NCBI GenBank assembly: GCA_039028975.1
Contig: JBCCHB010000069.1
Span: 1 to 64,000 of the forward strand
DNA from: JAHBNG01 sp039028975
GTDB taxonomy: Bacteria; Chloroflexota; Anaerolineae; Caldilineales; Caldilineaceae
DNA: 64,000 nucleotides
Reading direction: 5' to 3'
The notes beneath the pieces are model-generated. The model worked only from the letters and a program-made list of their open reading frames with translations. It had not been told where the DNA came from and did no database searches. The position numbers were made by a program, and so were the translations under genes. The first letter of the stretch is position 1. Every line of letters starts with the position of its first letter. Of the stretch, positions 1-8,134 are shown in pieces.

Positions 1-55
1 CAAAGCTTGATTCCTTGACACGGACTATTTCGGCCTCACGTTCTTTTATCGTCAT
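1..55 (-). CDS. Start of an unidentified gene running off the left edge
   Basis: On the minus strand an ATG at 55-53 opens a frame that stays open to base 1 and reads MTIKEREAEIVRVKESSF. A purine-rich AAGGGGA lies about 7 bases upstream, a reasonable ribosome binding site, and the start lies 38 bases after the integrase stop, so the two genes probably share a transcript. Eighteen residues are too few to name a family. Given its place behind a tyrosine recombinase it could be a second recombinase or an accessory protein of the element, but that is only inference. Confidence 0.5.
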   Translation of the reverse strand, partial: MTIKEREAEIVRVKESSF

Positions 56-93
56 CAGAGATCCCCTTTCTTGGTTTCTCTGATAAGTTTACT

Positions 94-1089
94 CTATCTT
101 TTTACTAACTCGACACTGGCGAATAATCCGTGACACCAACCGATGCTCGATTCTTCAAGTTCCTCACCTTCATATGGATCATGAAATGGCACAAGTTCTG
201 CGCGGTTCATCGTTGTCCGTAGTCGTTTATGGTCTTGATTTCCATAAATGGTAAGTGTAACCGTTACATTTGCATGGCCTAACGCTTGCGCCACAATTTC
301 GGCGTTGATACCACTGTCGAGCCAAGCCTGTGCAACGCGATGCCGGAAGGCATGAGGATTATGTTTCCCTTTAATACCTGCACGTTCCGCTAAACGATTG
401 AAGAGTTGACGAACGCCGTCTTCGGTGAGCGATTCTCTGTATTGATTAAGCCAAAGTGAGCTAGTCACAGCGTTAGGCCGATCTTCAAGGTAGTCCCGAA
501 TGACCTGCTTGCTGGTTTTCCCTAAGAAGATCTTGCGCCATCCTCGTTTTCCATTGACCCAAATTTCTCCTCGATTGAGATTCATGCGCTTGATGTCCAT
601 ACTGACCAACTCTCCAGCTCGCACGCCAGACGTGGCCATAATCGTCACAATAGCGAAATCGCGGGGGCCAGAAGTTCTTGCAGCCTTCCAAATGGCACGT
701 AGATCATCGGGCGTTATCGCCTTCATCTCAACAGGACAGTCGTCTTTGGTCGCTTCAATATGGTCAAAAGGATTATATTCCACTTCCTTCTGTGCAACCA
801 TCTTATTCCAAAAAGTACGGGCGGCACGGAGATAGTTCTCTAGTGTTGTTGGCGATAACTTGCGTTCTTCTGGTTTCTTGTAGGGGTGATCTTCATAACA
901 AATTTGACGATTCTGAACCGATTGCCAATATGCTTCTGCATTGACTCGCTTCACTGAATTGAGCTGGCACTCTTCACCAAAGAATTGGATCATCGGTCGC
1001 AGATAAGTCATATACCACTTGCGCGTATGTGGACTGTTTTTCAAGTTGATAAAGCGGGTCACATGGGTATCCAATGTGTCAATAGTCAT
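94..1089 (-). CDS. Tyrosine recombinase (phage/ICE-type integrase)
   Basis: This 331-aa protein has the layout of site-specific tyrosine recombinases. Residues 1-110 form a SAM-like core-binding domain and about 120-300 the catalytic domain. The catalytic set is visible: R157 in SGVRAGE, K181 in NGKRGW, H246 and R249 in HAFRH, H272 in LGHAN and the nucleophile Y282 in TIYG. The family cuts and rejoins DNA at att sites through a 3'-phosphotyrosine link. The gene points away from the rep/ftsK/par genes and sits at one edge of the plasmid-like cluster, as expected for the integrase of an integrative element. No tRNA gene or obvious att repeat is seen beside it. Chromosomal XerC/D-type recombinases are similar in size, but the surrounding genes argue for element integration. 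Confidence 0.93.
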   Translation of the reverse strand: MTIDTLDTHVTRFINLKNSPHTRKWYMTYLRPMIQFFGEECQLNSVKRVNAEAYWQSVQNRQICYEDHPYKKPEERKLSPTTLENYLRAARTFWNKMVAQKEVEYNPFDHIEATKDDCPVEMKAITPDDLRAIWKAARTSGPRDFAIVTIMATSGVRAGELVSMDIKRMNLNRGEIWVNGKRGWRKIFLGKTSKQVIRDYLEDRPNAVTSSLWLNQYRESLTEDGVRQLFNRLAERAGIKGKHNPHAFRHRVAQAWLDSGINAEIVAQALGHANVTVTLTIYGNQDHKRLRTTMNRAELVPFHDPYEGEELEESSIGWCHGLFASVELVKR

Positions 1090-1359
1090 TGCTACTCCTC
1101 AAGTTGATCAGTTGGATTAGAAATCAAAATGAACCGCGTCGACGCTACTCCGTTTTGCATGCGAAAATCACCATATCACAGGTTTTGGCTGTTGGAACGA
1201 AAGTCACAAAAAAGTCATAAAAAAGGAGCAGAAAAGGAGATGTTTTAGAAAAACAGCTATTTTTACCCGTTCGTTTTCGGATTCGGAGTATCGTTTTCAA
1301 GACCCTAGGGGAGATTCTGAATCCGTTTATTTTAATCATATGCAGGAGATCAAACTGAG
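1090..1359. other. Divergent intergenic region between integrase and first plus-strand gene
   Basis: This 270-bp AT-rich stretch must hold the promoters for the leftward integrase and the rightward small gene. An inverted repeat CGGATTC (1278-1284) / GAATCCG (1319-1325) and two GGAG-type purine motifs near 1225-1242 are present. I see no convincing sigma-70 promoter pair. The only long frame, on the minus strand, has atypical composition and overlaps the next gene's start, so I do not call it. Confidence 0.3.
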
Positions 1360-1800
1360 ATGCCAAATGCACAAAGATTACCTAAGAAACACTTAACCAC
1401 CATTCAACAAGGACAAGATGAGTTGCGGTTGTTGGCTCAAAAGAGTCGTCAAACGCTTGAAGTCATTGAAGGAAACGATATGTACCTTGAAATAGCAGAA
1501 TCGCTACTTCGCGAAATCGAAAGCAGCGCCTACCGCATCGCGCTATCACTCACAGAACTCCGCTTCACCGACGATTGCACCGGCTGTCCCTGCGCACCAT
1601 CCAGCACACCCGCCCAAATCCACTTGATGGTGCTGGCCGATGAACTGGAACGCCAAGCAAACTTAGCCAGGCAGATGGCGTCACCAGCAACCGTCGAGCT
1701 GACGACCCAAGAAGAGGTCTTTCCTTTCTTGGTGGAAAAGGTGGCCGAATACAGTCATGTCGAGTTTCCAATTGGCTTGTTAGAAGGGAAGGGCTTATAG
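1360..1800 (+). CDS. Hypothetical protein with CxxCxC motif
   Basis: A 146-aa protein I do not recognise. The ATG at 1360 follows AGGAGA about 11 bases upstream. The sequence is helix-rich, with probable amphipathic helices around residues 45-70 and 88-108, separated by a small Cys cluster TGCPCAP near residue 73 that could bind a metal. No signal peptide or membrane segment is visible. It is the first plus-strand gene of the element, upstream of the ftsK pair, so a role in element regulation or transfer is possible but not shown. Confidence 0.6.
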   Translation: MPNAQRLPKKHLTTIQQGQDELRLLAQKSRQTLEVIEGNDMYLEIAESLLREIESSAYRIALSLTELRFTDDCTGCPCAPSSTPAQIHLMVLADELERQANLARQMASPATVELTTQEEVFPFLVEKVAEYSHVEFPIGLLEGKGL

Positions 1801-1834
1801 ACCAAAAAGTAATCTAACGTTAAGAAGAATTGGA

Positions 1835-1867
1835 GGCCTGCCCGGTGTTCAGACCACCAGACAGGCC
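1835..1867 (+). promoter_or_regulatory. Hairpin in the leader of the ftsK operon
   Basis: GGCCTG (1835-1840) pairs with CAGGCC (1862-1867), and inside it GGTG pairs with CACC, giving a two-tier hairpin 35 bases after the preceding stop. No U-run follows, so it is a weak terminator candidate. The 229-bp gap 1801-2029 otherwise shows no gene; an in-frame ATG at 1949 lacks a ribosome binding site. Confidence 0.35.
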
Positions 1868-2029
1868 AGGCGTATCCGCTGACTATTCCAGCGGCACGCC
1901 GGTTTCCATGATACCGAGGGGTGATTCGTTCGCCAAATCTCGGCATAGATGTTTGTTCATGGACGCCGCCGGGCCGCGTTTAATCGCAGTTACCTTTACT
2001 ACTTTTCAACACACTCGGAGGTGTCTACG

Positions 2030-2428
2030 ATGTCGAATGATGTCAACCAAAATCCAAAGTATGCCCGTATCGTCGATGTGATTGAGCCTGCCCAGTTGGC
2101 TCATTTGGGTGTCGGCCAATCCGTTCCTGTTTTTGAAATGGTGAATGTGGCCGACCAGCGCAAGTGGTGTCGGGCAACCCAAGCTTGGCTAGAACGGGGA
2201 CAGGTGCCTGCCAACGGTTGTCCCACCCGCGATCTGTTAGAAGATGGCGTCTGTCGGCGCAGCCCTAGCGGAGGAAAGTGTCTTCTACTCTTGCCCTTCA
2301 ACCACCCGGACTGGAAGCCAGCGTTGCGGGAGGAGTATGTAGAAGGAATGGGTTTCATGCTGCGGGATGAACCGGCTCAAGCTCCGGTCGGTCGGCAGCC
2401 GATTGCACTTGAGGTGTTGGAACGATGA
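2030..2428 (+). CDS. Hypothetical protein coupled to the FtsK-like translocase
   Basis: A 132-aa cytoplasmic protein of unknown family. I place the start at the ATG at 2030 (MSNDVNQNP) because a clear GGAGGT lies 8-13 bases upstream; an earlier in-frame ATG at 1949 has no such site. Four Cys residues (WCRATQ, GCPTRD, GVCRRSP, GKCLLL) are spaced like a possible metal or Fe-S site, which is inference. Its TGA overlaps the next ATG (ATGA at 2425-2428), so translation is coupled to the FtsK-like protein and the two probably work together. Confidence 0.65.
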   Translation: MSNDVNQNPKYARIVDVIEPAQLAHLGVGQSVPVFEMVNVADQRKWCRATQAWLERGQVPANGCPTRDLLEDGVCRRSPSGGKCLLLLPFNHPDWKPALREEYVEGMGFMLRDEPAQAPVGRQPIALEVLER

Positions 2429-3756
2429 AGATGAATCAAGAAGCGCAAGCTATCAACCAACTCTTTGGAGAGCATGGGGTGCGCTGTCGGGTTGCGCCAC
2501 CGCCTCAGTCATATCAAACATCAGCTGTGCGGGTTTACATGTTGGAGCGGGGTCAGGGCGTCACCGTCTCCAAAGTGACCAGCCTAGCCGATGAACTAGA
2601 TGAAGCCCTAACGTCAGCCCGTCAAGAGCCGGTCCACTGTCGTTTTGACCGTCTACCTCTCTGCTTGGAGGTACCGCGGCCAGACCCCAAACCGCTGCTT
2701 GTGGTGGAGGTCTTGAAGCGGTTGCATAACGGACGGCAACATCTAGACCTGAACCATCGGCTGCTCTCTGTCGTCGGTGAGGCCAACAACTATGCCCAAG
2801 CTGACTGTATTCTGCTGGACCTAATCAACCCCAACTCCCCTCATGCGCTAATTGCTGGGACAACGGGTAGCGGCAAGAGCAATCTGCTCACGGCCATGGC
2901 GGTCAGCACAGCTGTACTTCACTCACCTCAAGAGGTGGCTATGATTATTCTGGATCCCAAGGGCATTGACTTCCCCGCCTTCAATCGACTGCCTCATTTA
3001 GCTTGCCCAGTGGTGACGGAACCGTTGGCAGCTGTCCAAACGTTGGCGCAAGTTGTGGCCGAGTTGGAACGGCGCAAGCGAGAAGGCGTATCCGGTCCGC
3101 GAATTTTAGTCTTGATTGACGAGTTGGCTGAGCTGGCTGATGTGGCTGGACCTCAAGTTGAAAGTCATATCAAGCGGTTGCTCCAGGTGGGTCGAGGACT
3201 GGGCATTCACGTCATCGGGGCCACTCAGAAGCCGTTGGCCAGCGTCATCGGTTCATTGGTCAAAGCCAACTTTCCGGTGCGGATTGTGGGCAAAGTGGCC
3301 AGTGTGGATGATGCCCGAGTAGCGGCTGGTGTATCAGGCAGTGGGGCCGAGCGTCTGCCGGGCAAGGGTGCCATGTTGCTGCTACGGGCTGGCGAGACCA
3401 AGCGAATTCAAGCGTACCTGCTGCCCCCCAACCACGTTGAGGTGAACATCGAACGGATTGGGAACCTGTGGCGGGGTGTAGAGAGTCCAGGTTGGCGATT
3501 ACCAGCGCTGACCGAAGAGATCGCTCACATACCAGTAAGCACGATTGCTGGGCCAAACCATGCCCAAAGCTATCCCGAATGGTTGCGAGACATGGTGGCC
3601 GAGTATGTCCATGAACATGGCAAGCCGCCCAGCCAGAAGGCCGTACAGCGTGCGTATCAGGAGGAGACGGGGCAGATGCTCAACTGGCAGTTCATCAAGT
3701 CTGCCATTGCCGATGGCGTTGCCCAAGTTGACGATTCGCGCGTAACGCAACCGTAA
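2425..3756 (+). CDS. FtsK/SpoIIIE-type DNA translocase, soluble
   Basis: A 443-aa HerA/FtsK-family motor ATPase. Walker A is GTTGSGKS with K151, and Walker B is ILVLIDELAEL with D232/E233. The typical FtsK continuation GLGIHVIGATQKP and the late KGAMLLLRAG strand are present. Family members pump double-stranded DNA as hexameric rings. There is no N-terminal membrane anchor or long linker. The last 60 residues (from WLRDMVAEYV) look like a helical winged-helix-type DNA-reading end. In integrative elements of actinomycetes a single FtsK-like protein moves double-stranded DNA between cells; the integrase, rep and par genes here suggest the same use. The next gene encodes a small two-helix membrane protein that could serve as its anchor. 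Confidence 0.9.
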   Translation: MKMNQEAQAINQLFGEHGVRCRVAPPPQSYQTSAVRVYMLERGQGVTVSKVTSLADELDEALTSARQEPVHCRFDRLPLCLEVPRPDPKPLLVVEVLKRLHNGRQHLDLNHRLLSVVGEANNYAQADCILLDLINPNSPHALIAGTTGSGKSNLLTAMAVSTAVLHSPQEVAMIILDPKGIDFPAFNRLPHLACPVVTEPLAAVQTLAQVVAELERRKREGVSGPRILVLIDELAELADVAGPQVESHIKRLLQVGRGLGIHVIGATQKPLASVIGSLVKANFPVRIVGKVASVDDARVAAGVSGSGAERLPGKGAMLLLRAGETKRIQAYLLPPNHVEVNIERIGNLWRGVESPGWRLPALTEEIAHIPVSTIAGPNHAQSYPEWLRDMVAEYVHEHGKPPSQKAVQRAYQEETGQMLNWQFIKSAIADGVAQVDDSRVTQP

Positions 3757-3825
3757 CGTAACAGCCCATTCCCCCGATTTTGTGGTCTGTTACGCCGTAA
3801 CAGGGTTACGTTACGGTTACGTTGC
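3747..3825. repeat. GTTACG-rich nested inverted repeats behind ftsK
   Basis: GCAACCGTAACGTAAC (3747-3762) is answered on the other strand by the block 3805-3825, and between them lies the 17-bp palindrome CTGTTACGCCGTAACAG (3787-3803). The left arm overlaps the ftsK stop codon. A short T-run follows at 3827-3831, so the structure could be a terminator. The dense recurrence of the hexamer also fits iterons or a translocase/Rep binding site. Sequence alone does not decide. Confidence 0.55.
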
Positions 3826-3838
3826 ACTTTTTAGAAGA

Positions 3839-3875
3839 GCAGGTGAGCAAGGTTGCAGGTAAGCAAGGTTGCAGG
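3839..3875. repeat. 16-bp tandem repeat
   Basis: GCAGGTGAGCAAGGTT at 3839-3854 is followed directly by GCAGGTAAGCAAGGTT at 3855-3870 and a partial third copy (GCAGG). It lies between the GTTACG palindromes and the membrane-protein gene, so this 179-bp gap is almost entirely repeats. Confidence 0.7.
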
Positions 3876-3935
3876 GTTGTAGATATCTAGAGAACCATCG
3901 GCACTTGCCCACTTAAACACCAGAGGAGCGAAGAG

Positions 3936-4433
3936 ATGAAGCGAATCAATACAGGCGGGTTGTGGGCTGTTGTTGCCCTCTTTGTCTTGGTCATTTCGGT
4001 GGTGCTGTTTATCTACATCGACCAGCGCTTTGGTCCTGAGACATCAGCGTTTCTGCTTGGCGCGGTCCTGGGCATCCCATTTCTGCTGATTGTGGTGGCC
4101 ATTGTGGGCCTCATCTACATTCTGGTCATCCGCGGGGTAACCCACATGCAAGAGCGGGACGATGCAGGTGAGATTGAGCGCATGAAGGCCATGCGGGAGT
4201 TGGCCCGCACCAACCGGTCCCTCTCCCAAAGCGAGAAGGCTCAGTTGGATGCCGAGTTGAAGCAGGTGCGATTGCTGGAGGCCTGGAAGCGGCAGCACCC
4301 TGATGGCGAAGACAGTGCTGAAGGGGCTGTTGGTCCATGGCAGCGATCCCTACCCGACCATGGCTGGCCTGATGAAGAATCTGATGATGATGACCGAGCC
4401 ACAGGGAGTGCCAGCTATCGTATCTTGGATTGA
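3936..4433 (+). CDS. Small two-helix membrane protein of the element
   Basis: A 165-aa protein with two predicted transmembrane helices, about residues 9-28 (LWAVVALFVLVISVVLFIYI) and 38-62, then a charged, partly helical cytoplasmic tail rich in Arg, Lys and Glu and ending in an acidic stretch (EESDDDD). A GAGGAG site precedes the ATG. I do not recognise a family. Its position directly after a soluble FtsK-type motor suggests a membrane anchor or channel partner, since FtsK-type transfer proteins normally carry their own membrane segments and this one does not. Confidence 0.7.
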   Translation: MKRINTGGLWAVVALFVLVISVVLFIYIDQRFGPETSAFLLGAVLGIPFLLIVVAIVGLIYILVIRGVTHMQERDDAGEIERMKAMRELARTNRSLSQSEKAQLDAELKQVRLLEAWKRQHPDGEDSAEGAVGPWQRSLPDHGWPDEESDDDDRATGSASYRILD

Positions 4434-4469
4434 GTAGGAAAAACAAAGCAGATAGTTCTGTAAAAAAGA

Positions 4470-4498
4470 GAGTGCCGCCCCCGTTAAGAGCGACACTC
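4470..4498. terminator. Hairpin between membrane-protein gene and rep
   Basis: GAGTGCCGC (4470-4478) pairs with GCGACACTC (4490-4498) with one mismatch. An A-run (4462-4467) lies to its left, so on the minus strand it resembles an intrinsic terminator; on the plus strand no T-run follows. Further right, TATTCTAA occurs twice (4513-4520 and 4529-4536), 16 bp apart, in the probable rep promoter region. Confidence 0.4.
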
Positions 4499-4641
4499 AC
4501 ACACAGAAAAATTATTCTAACTGGAGAATATTCTAATGAAAATTTGTTCGAATGGCAAATTGCCCCAAGCGGTAAATGAGACAGTAACCATCCATTTCAC
4601 TCTGATAGGTGTCGATTCTGCACCCGAAGTGGAGGTCGTTT

Positions 4642-6144
4642 ATGTGTAATTTCATCGACTTTTCCCACGTTGCCATCGAGAGCAAAATCAGCAATGGTGA
4701 CTACCGTACCTACATGATTCTCTGCGCGTTGGCGCTTGAAAATCAGGCGGAAACGGGCGAGGTAGCCATTGAGTTGAGCTATGCCGAGATTGGTGAACGG
4801 CACCCCAAACCGCTGACGACAAGCGGTGTCCGTTCCCGTATCAATCGGCTGATGAAGGCTGGACTGGTTGAGCGAGAGAGGCTCGATAGCAAACGCTGGC
4901 GCACGATTCTAACGCTATCCAATTCTGTGGATAATGCTGGAGAGAGCGCGGTAGGTACCCTGCTGGAAGCCACAACCCAAGAAACCCATCATGTTGTGAG
5001 TCAGCACACCCAACCTGCGACACCGTTGCCAGAGACAACAGCTAGCATGGAAAGCGTTACCGTCCACCACACACAAGGTGAGCGACCGATCTCCACTGAA
5101 ACACCCAGCCCAGCTCGAAAGCGCGATATGGTGACAGAGGCCGTTGCCACAGACAACACCCAACCTAAGTCGCCGTTGTCGCCTGCACCACCCAGTGAGC
5201 TAGCCGTTGCCACAAACAACACCCAACCTAACTCAGCGTGCTCCACCGCAGCACCCATTACACCAACCGTTGCTGCTGACAACACCCCAAACGAGCGACC
5301 GCTCTACACCACAACACCCAACCCAGATCGAAAGTGCGATATGGTGACAGAGACCGTTGCCACAGGCAGCACCCAACCTGATTCGCCGTTGTCGTCTGCA
5401 ACACCCAGTGAGCTAACCGTTGCCAGCGACAACACCCAAACCAGCAAATCAGGCCGCCTCTACGACTACATTCACCCCGATGGTAGCACCGTTCAAGGCG
5501 ACTACATCGAGCTTTCTCATGGTGGCTATGAGGACGACGAAACCCTCTCGGTCCTCGAGAAGATGCGCCTAGATTGCCAGCGTAAGGGCGAAATTCGAGC
5601 GGCCATGGCTGCCCTTCAACATCCGGACCAAAAAGGTCAAAATCAAGAATCCACAGACGACGTGGGTGCTGCCGCTCAGAACGCTCCTTCTTTGATCATT
5701 GATCATGATCATGATTTATATCATAAACAATCAATTCATGATCATGATCAGATCAATTCTTCTCAAACGACTTTGTCCAGTTCGACTCAACTTGGCAGCA
5801 CCCAACCCCAAGCCAACCTGGGCAACATGGACCAAGAGAAGCACTTGACCACCATCCTGGCCAACCTGCCCAAGCCCATGAATCCAGACGGCATCGTCGA
5901 GTGCCTGCAACAACCCGACCTCTGTGCTGCCTGGCTCGCCTACGCCACCAACCCAGCTCATGGCGTACGCAACCCGGCTGCTTACGTCCGCAAGGGCGTT
6001 CGCAGCGGTCACTATCCACCGAATGCAACCAAAGCCTACGTGAGTCCAAACTCACCCTACTACACCGGAAAGGAGAAGCTGAATCATGAATCAACCGACG
6101 ATGGAAACTATTCTGGAACCGCCCAAGGAGGGGTGGCTCGATGA
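4642..6144 (+). CDS. Winged-helix replication initiator-like protein
   Basis: A 500-aa protein. I start it at the ATG at 4642 (MCNFIDFSHV), which follows GGAGGT by 5 bases; an upstream in-frame GTG at 4609 has no such site. Residues about 1-90 form a winged-helix DNA-binding domain (LSYAEIGERH...TSGVRSRINRLMKAGLVER) of the kind found at the front of plasmid and phage replication initiators. The middle, about 120-400, is low-complexity Thr/Pro/Ser-rich linker with internal duplications. The end carries the motif GVRNPAAYVRKGVRSG, common at the C-terminus of Rep and DnaD-like loader-partner proteins. The next gene, a DnaC-type loader, overlaps by 59 bases, supporting a Rep plus loader pair. Family membership is inferred. 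Confidence 0.75.
   Translation: MCNFIDFSHVAIESKISNGDYRTYMILCALALENQAETGEVAIELSYAEIGERHPKPLTTSGVRSRINRLMKAGLVERERLDSKRWRTILTLSNSVDNAGESAVGTLLEATTQETHHVVSQHTQPATPLPETTASMESVTVHHTQGERPISTETPSPARKRDMVTEAVATDNTQPKSPLSPAPPSELAVATNNTQPNSACSTAAPITPTVAADNTPNERPLYTTTPNPDRKCDMVTETVATGSTQPDSPLSSATPSELTVASDNTQTSKSGRLYDYIHPDGSTVQGDYIELSHGGYEDDETLSVLEKMRLDCQRKGEIRAAMAALQHPDQKGQNQESTDDVGAAAQNAPSLIIDHDHDLYHKQSIHDHDQINSSQTTLSSSTQLGSTQPQANLGNMDQEKHLTTILANLPKPMNPDGIVECLQQPDLCAAWLAYATNPAHGVRNPAAYVRKGVRSGHYPPNATKAYVSPNSPYYTGKEKLNHESTDDGNYSGTAQGGVAR
5080..5440 (+). repeat. 213-bp imperfect tandem duplication in the Rep linker
   Basis: The block starting GAGCGACCG at 5080 recurs at 5293, a 213-bp (71-codon) period that keeps the reading frame. 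Both copies encode a similar string built around DMVTE, VAT, STQP and PSEL. Shorter sub-repeats of NTQP occur inside. It lengthens a flexible linker and probably arose by slippage or unequal recombination. Confidence 0.75.
5694..5754. repeat. GATC/ATGATC cluster inside rep, possible origin
   Basis: Six GATC sites (5694, 5701, 5707, 5740, 5746, 5751) fall within 61 bp in the form of repeated ATGATC, with an AT-rich centre (TTATATCATAAACAA). The two halves are roughly inverted. In the protein this reads as an unusual run of His-Asp pairs between linker and C-terminal domain. Several plasmids and phages place their origin inside the initiator gene, so this is a candidate initiation site. Confidence 0.5.
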
Positions 6145-6883
6145 CGACGAATCCAAGCAACCTCCTGCCTGGCGCTGGAGCAGAGCCGATCTGCTGGCTG
6201 GCAGCTGGTTCTGTGGGCAGTGCGAAACCTGTGAAGGCACTGGTATCGTCAATCTACGAGACCAGAATGCCACCTGTCCCTGGTGCAAAGGCCAAATTGA
6301 GATGAACCTCCACAATGCTGGCGGCATCCAGAGTTGGCAGCGCTACGACGAGACGGACTTGGCGACCTTCGACTGGAGCCGCATCGGTGCTCAATCTGCC
6401 GACATGATCCAGTGCTACGCCGAGTGGATGGACGACTCCATCGGCAACGGTTGCGGATTGGTCATCACCGGCTCGACCGGTACCGGCAAGACCCACTTGG
6501 CCGTCGGGCTGGGTGTAGTGGCTCTAGGCATGGGCTACGAGGTCTACGCTACCATGCTGGGTGAGGTGCTGCTCACCATCCGCGCCTCGTGGGGTGAGTA
6601 TCTCCCTGGTCGCACCGATGAAGCCAAGCTGACCGAGAAGCTCTGCACCATCAAACTGCTCATCCTAGACGACCTGGGCAGCGAAAAACCAACTGAGTGG
6701 GCCATCGAGCGACTGGCTTACATCATCAATCGCCGCTACACCGCCCAGCTGCCGACCATCATTACCACCAATCTGGACATCAGCGAGCTGGAAACCCTCT
6801 GGTCCAGCCGGGTGACGAGTCGCCTGTTGGGAACGGCCCAACTGATTGAATTGCATGACGTGAAGGACTATCGAAGGAAGTAG
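6086..6883 (+). CDS. DnaC/IstB-type helicase-loader ATPase with zinc finger
   Basis: A 265-aa AAA+ ATPase. An N-terminal zinc-binding part has C43, C46, C49 and C64, C67 in a CxxCxxC...CxxC arrangement. Walker A is GSTGTGKTH (about 128-136), Walker B LLILDDLGSEK (about 191-201), and a sensor/Arg-finger region SRVTSRLLG lies near the end. DnaC-family proteins open and load the replicative DNA helicase at the origin. AAGGAG precedes the ATG, and the gene overlaps rep by 59 bases. IstB transposition ATPases look alike, but no transposase is adjacent and Rep is, so helicase loading is the better reading. Confidence 0.88.
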   Translation: MNQPTMETILEPPKEGWLDDDESKQPPAWRWSRADLLAGSWFCGQCETCEGTGIVNLRDQNATCPWCKGQIEMNLHNAGGIQSWQRYDETDLATFDWSRIGAQSADMIQCYAEWMDDSIGNGCGLVITGSTGTGKTHLAVGLGVVALGMGYEVYATMLGEVLLTIRASWGEYLPGRTDEAKLTEKLCTIKLLILDDLGSEKPTEWAIERLAYIINRRYTAQLPTIITTNLDISELETLWSSRVTSRLLGTAQLIELHDVKDYRRK

Positions 6884-6888
6884 CTATC

Positions 6889-7101
6889 AGCTGGTCAGCA
6901 CTTCAGCTTGTCACGGGGTATTCGTTCTGGTTGGACATAGCCTACAGTGGCTCGATATACTCGGCACGGTCATAAATTTAACTTTTTCAGGCGGGTAGAC
7001 GTTTAAATTTGTTCCCATTCGCAGTATAACTTCAAAGTTAGCCATTGTCCATAAATCGTGCCAACCACGAAAAAGCTGACTAGCTGAAATGCTGACCAGC
7101 T
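6889..7101. repeat. Inverted repeats upstream of parM, candidate centromere
   Basis: A 24-bp arm at 6889-6912 (core AGCTGGTCAGC) is repeated inverted at 7078-7101 (core GCTGACCAGCT) with 22 of 24 positions matching; the right arm ends 25 bases before the parM start. Between them an AT-rich piece includes AAATTTAAC (6974-6982) and GTTTAAATTT (7001-7010). ParMRC-type systems place parC and the promoter just ahead of parM, which fits. This 243-bp gap holds no gene. Confidence 0.6.
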
Positions 7102-7126
7102 ACAAAAAATACAGGAGCAAACAAAC

Positions 7127-8134
7127 ATGACAAAGCAACAAACTAAATCCAAACACGAAACCACCTACGTCGGCCTCGATTTGGGGATGCGAGCCTTAAA
7201 GTACTTTGACGACTTTGGCGGTCTGGAGATGCCGTCATTCGTGGCCGTGGGTGGCGGTGCAACCGTCGGCAAGATGCACGGTTTCAAGTCCCAAAACGCC
7301 ATGCAGATGACCGTGGGCAATCAGCGCTACTACGTGGGCAAGAACGCGCACGACCAGGGCCGTCCCATCGAGAATTTGGACTACGACCGACTGACCAACA
7401 GCCCCGAAATTATCGCTCTACTCTACGGCGCACTCACTGAGCGCATCAACCAGCATGGCGACTTTGACGCACCCATCACCTGCATTGTGGGCATGCCCAT
7501 CGAGACCTTGAGTGGTGATGACGCCAAAGCCAACGTGGCGGCTGTCCGCAAGTGGATGAGGGGCAAACATACCTGGGATGCCGACGGGAAAACCCATCAG
7601 ATTGAGATTGCCGACGTGAAGGTGACGTCCCAGCCAGCAGGTGCCTTGATGGATTTCCTGCTCGATGATGATGGCGTTTTCATCGCTGAGCGCAAAGGCT
7701 TCATGAAAAAGGAAGTTGGGGTGGTGTCGGTGGGCTTTAACACACTAGAGCTGATGGCCGTCCGGGACAAAACACCCGTCCAACGCCTAACAGCGGGCAG
7801 CACGGTTGGCGTGCGTCGCCTCCTCGAACTGCTCAACCACGACGGTCACTACAGCCTGGGCGAGCTAGATGCCAGCCTGCGCAGCGGCTCCCTTGATCTG
7901 ACCGAAGCCATGCCCATCTGGCAGCGGGAGGTGACCGGCTCCATCGAGCGTAAGTGGGGACAACAGTGGCGACGCTTTGAACGGATCATCGTAGTCGGTG
8001 GCGGGGCCGTGCTGCTGGGTAATACCTTCATCAACCGCTTCAACGGCAAAGCGTACGTGCCAGACCAGCCAGTGCTTTCCATCGCTAGAGGACTTTACAA
8101 GCAGGCCCAGGCGGGTCGTAAGCGAGGTGCCTAA
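7127..8134 (+). CDS. parM-like: ParM/StbA-like actin homologue for plasmid segregation
   Basis: A 335-aa actin-fold ATPase. The phosphate-1 motif is YVGLDLGMRALKY (about 15-27), phosphate-2 is VGVVSVGFNTLEL (about 197-209), and the adenosine motif is IIVVGGGAVLLG (about 288-299). Such proteins polymerise into filaments that push element copies apart. The phosphate-2 loop has Ser where Asp is usual and ends in Glu rather than Asp, so the active site departs from the textbook form. A CAGGAG site precedes the ATG. Its stop overlaps the next start (TAATG), pairing it with a ribbon-helix-helix protein as in parM-parR operons. The symbol denotes family, not proven identity. Confidence 0.85.
   Translation: MTKQQTKSKHETTYVGLDLGMRALKYFDDFGGLEMPSFVAVGGGATVGKMHGFKSQNAMQMTVGNQRYYVGKNAHDQGRPIENLDYDRLTNSPEIIALLYGALTERINQHGDFDAPITCIVGMPIETLSGDDAKANVAAVRKWMRGKHTWDADGKTHQIEIADVKVTSQPAGALMDFLLDDDGVFIAERKGFMKKEVGVVSVGFNTLELMAVRDKTPVQRLTAGSTVGVRRLLELLNHDGHYSLGELDASLRSGSLDLTEAMPIWQREVTGSIERKWGQQWRRFERIIVVGGGAVLLGNTFINRFNGKAYVPDQPVLSIARGLYKQAQAGRKRGA

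Noticed and set aside
1145..1372. Minus-strand 75-aa frame between integrase and the first plus-strand gene
   Set aside because: Overlaps the start of the supported 1360 gene, has no ribosome binding site and reads like random AT-rich translation.
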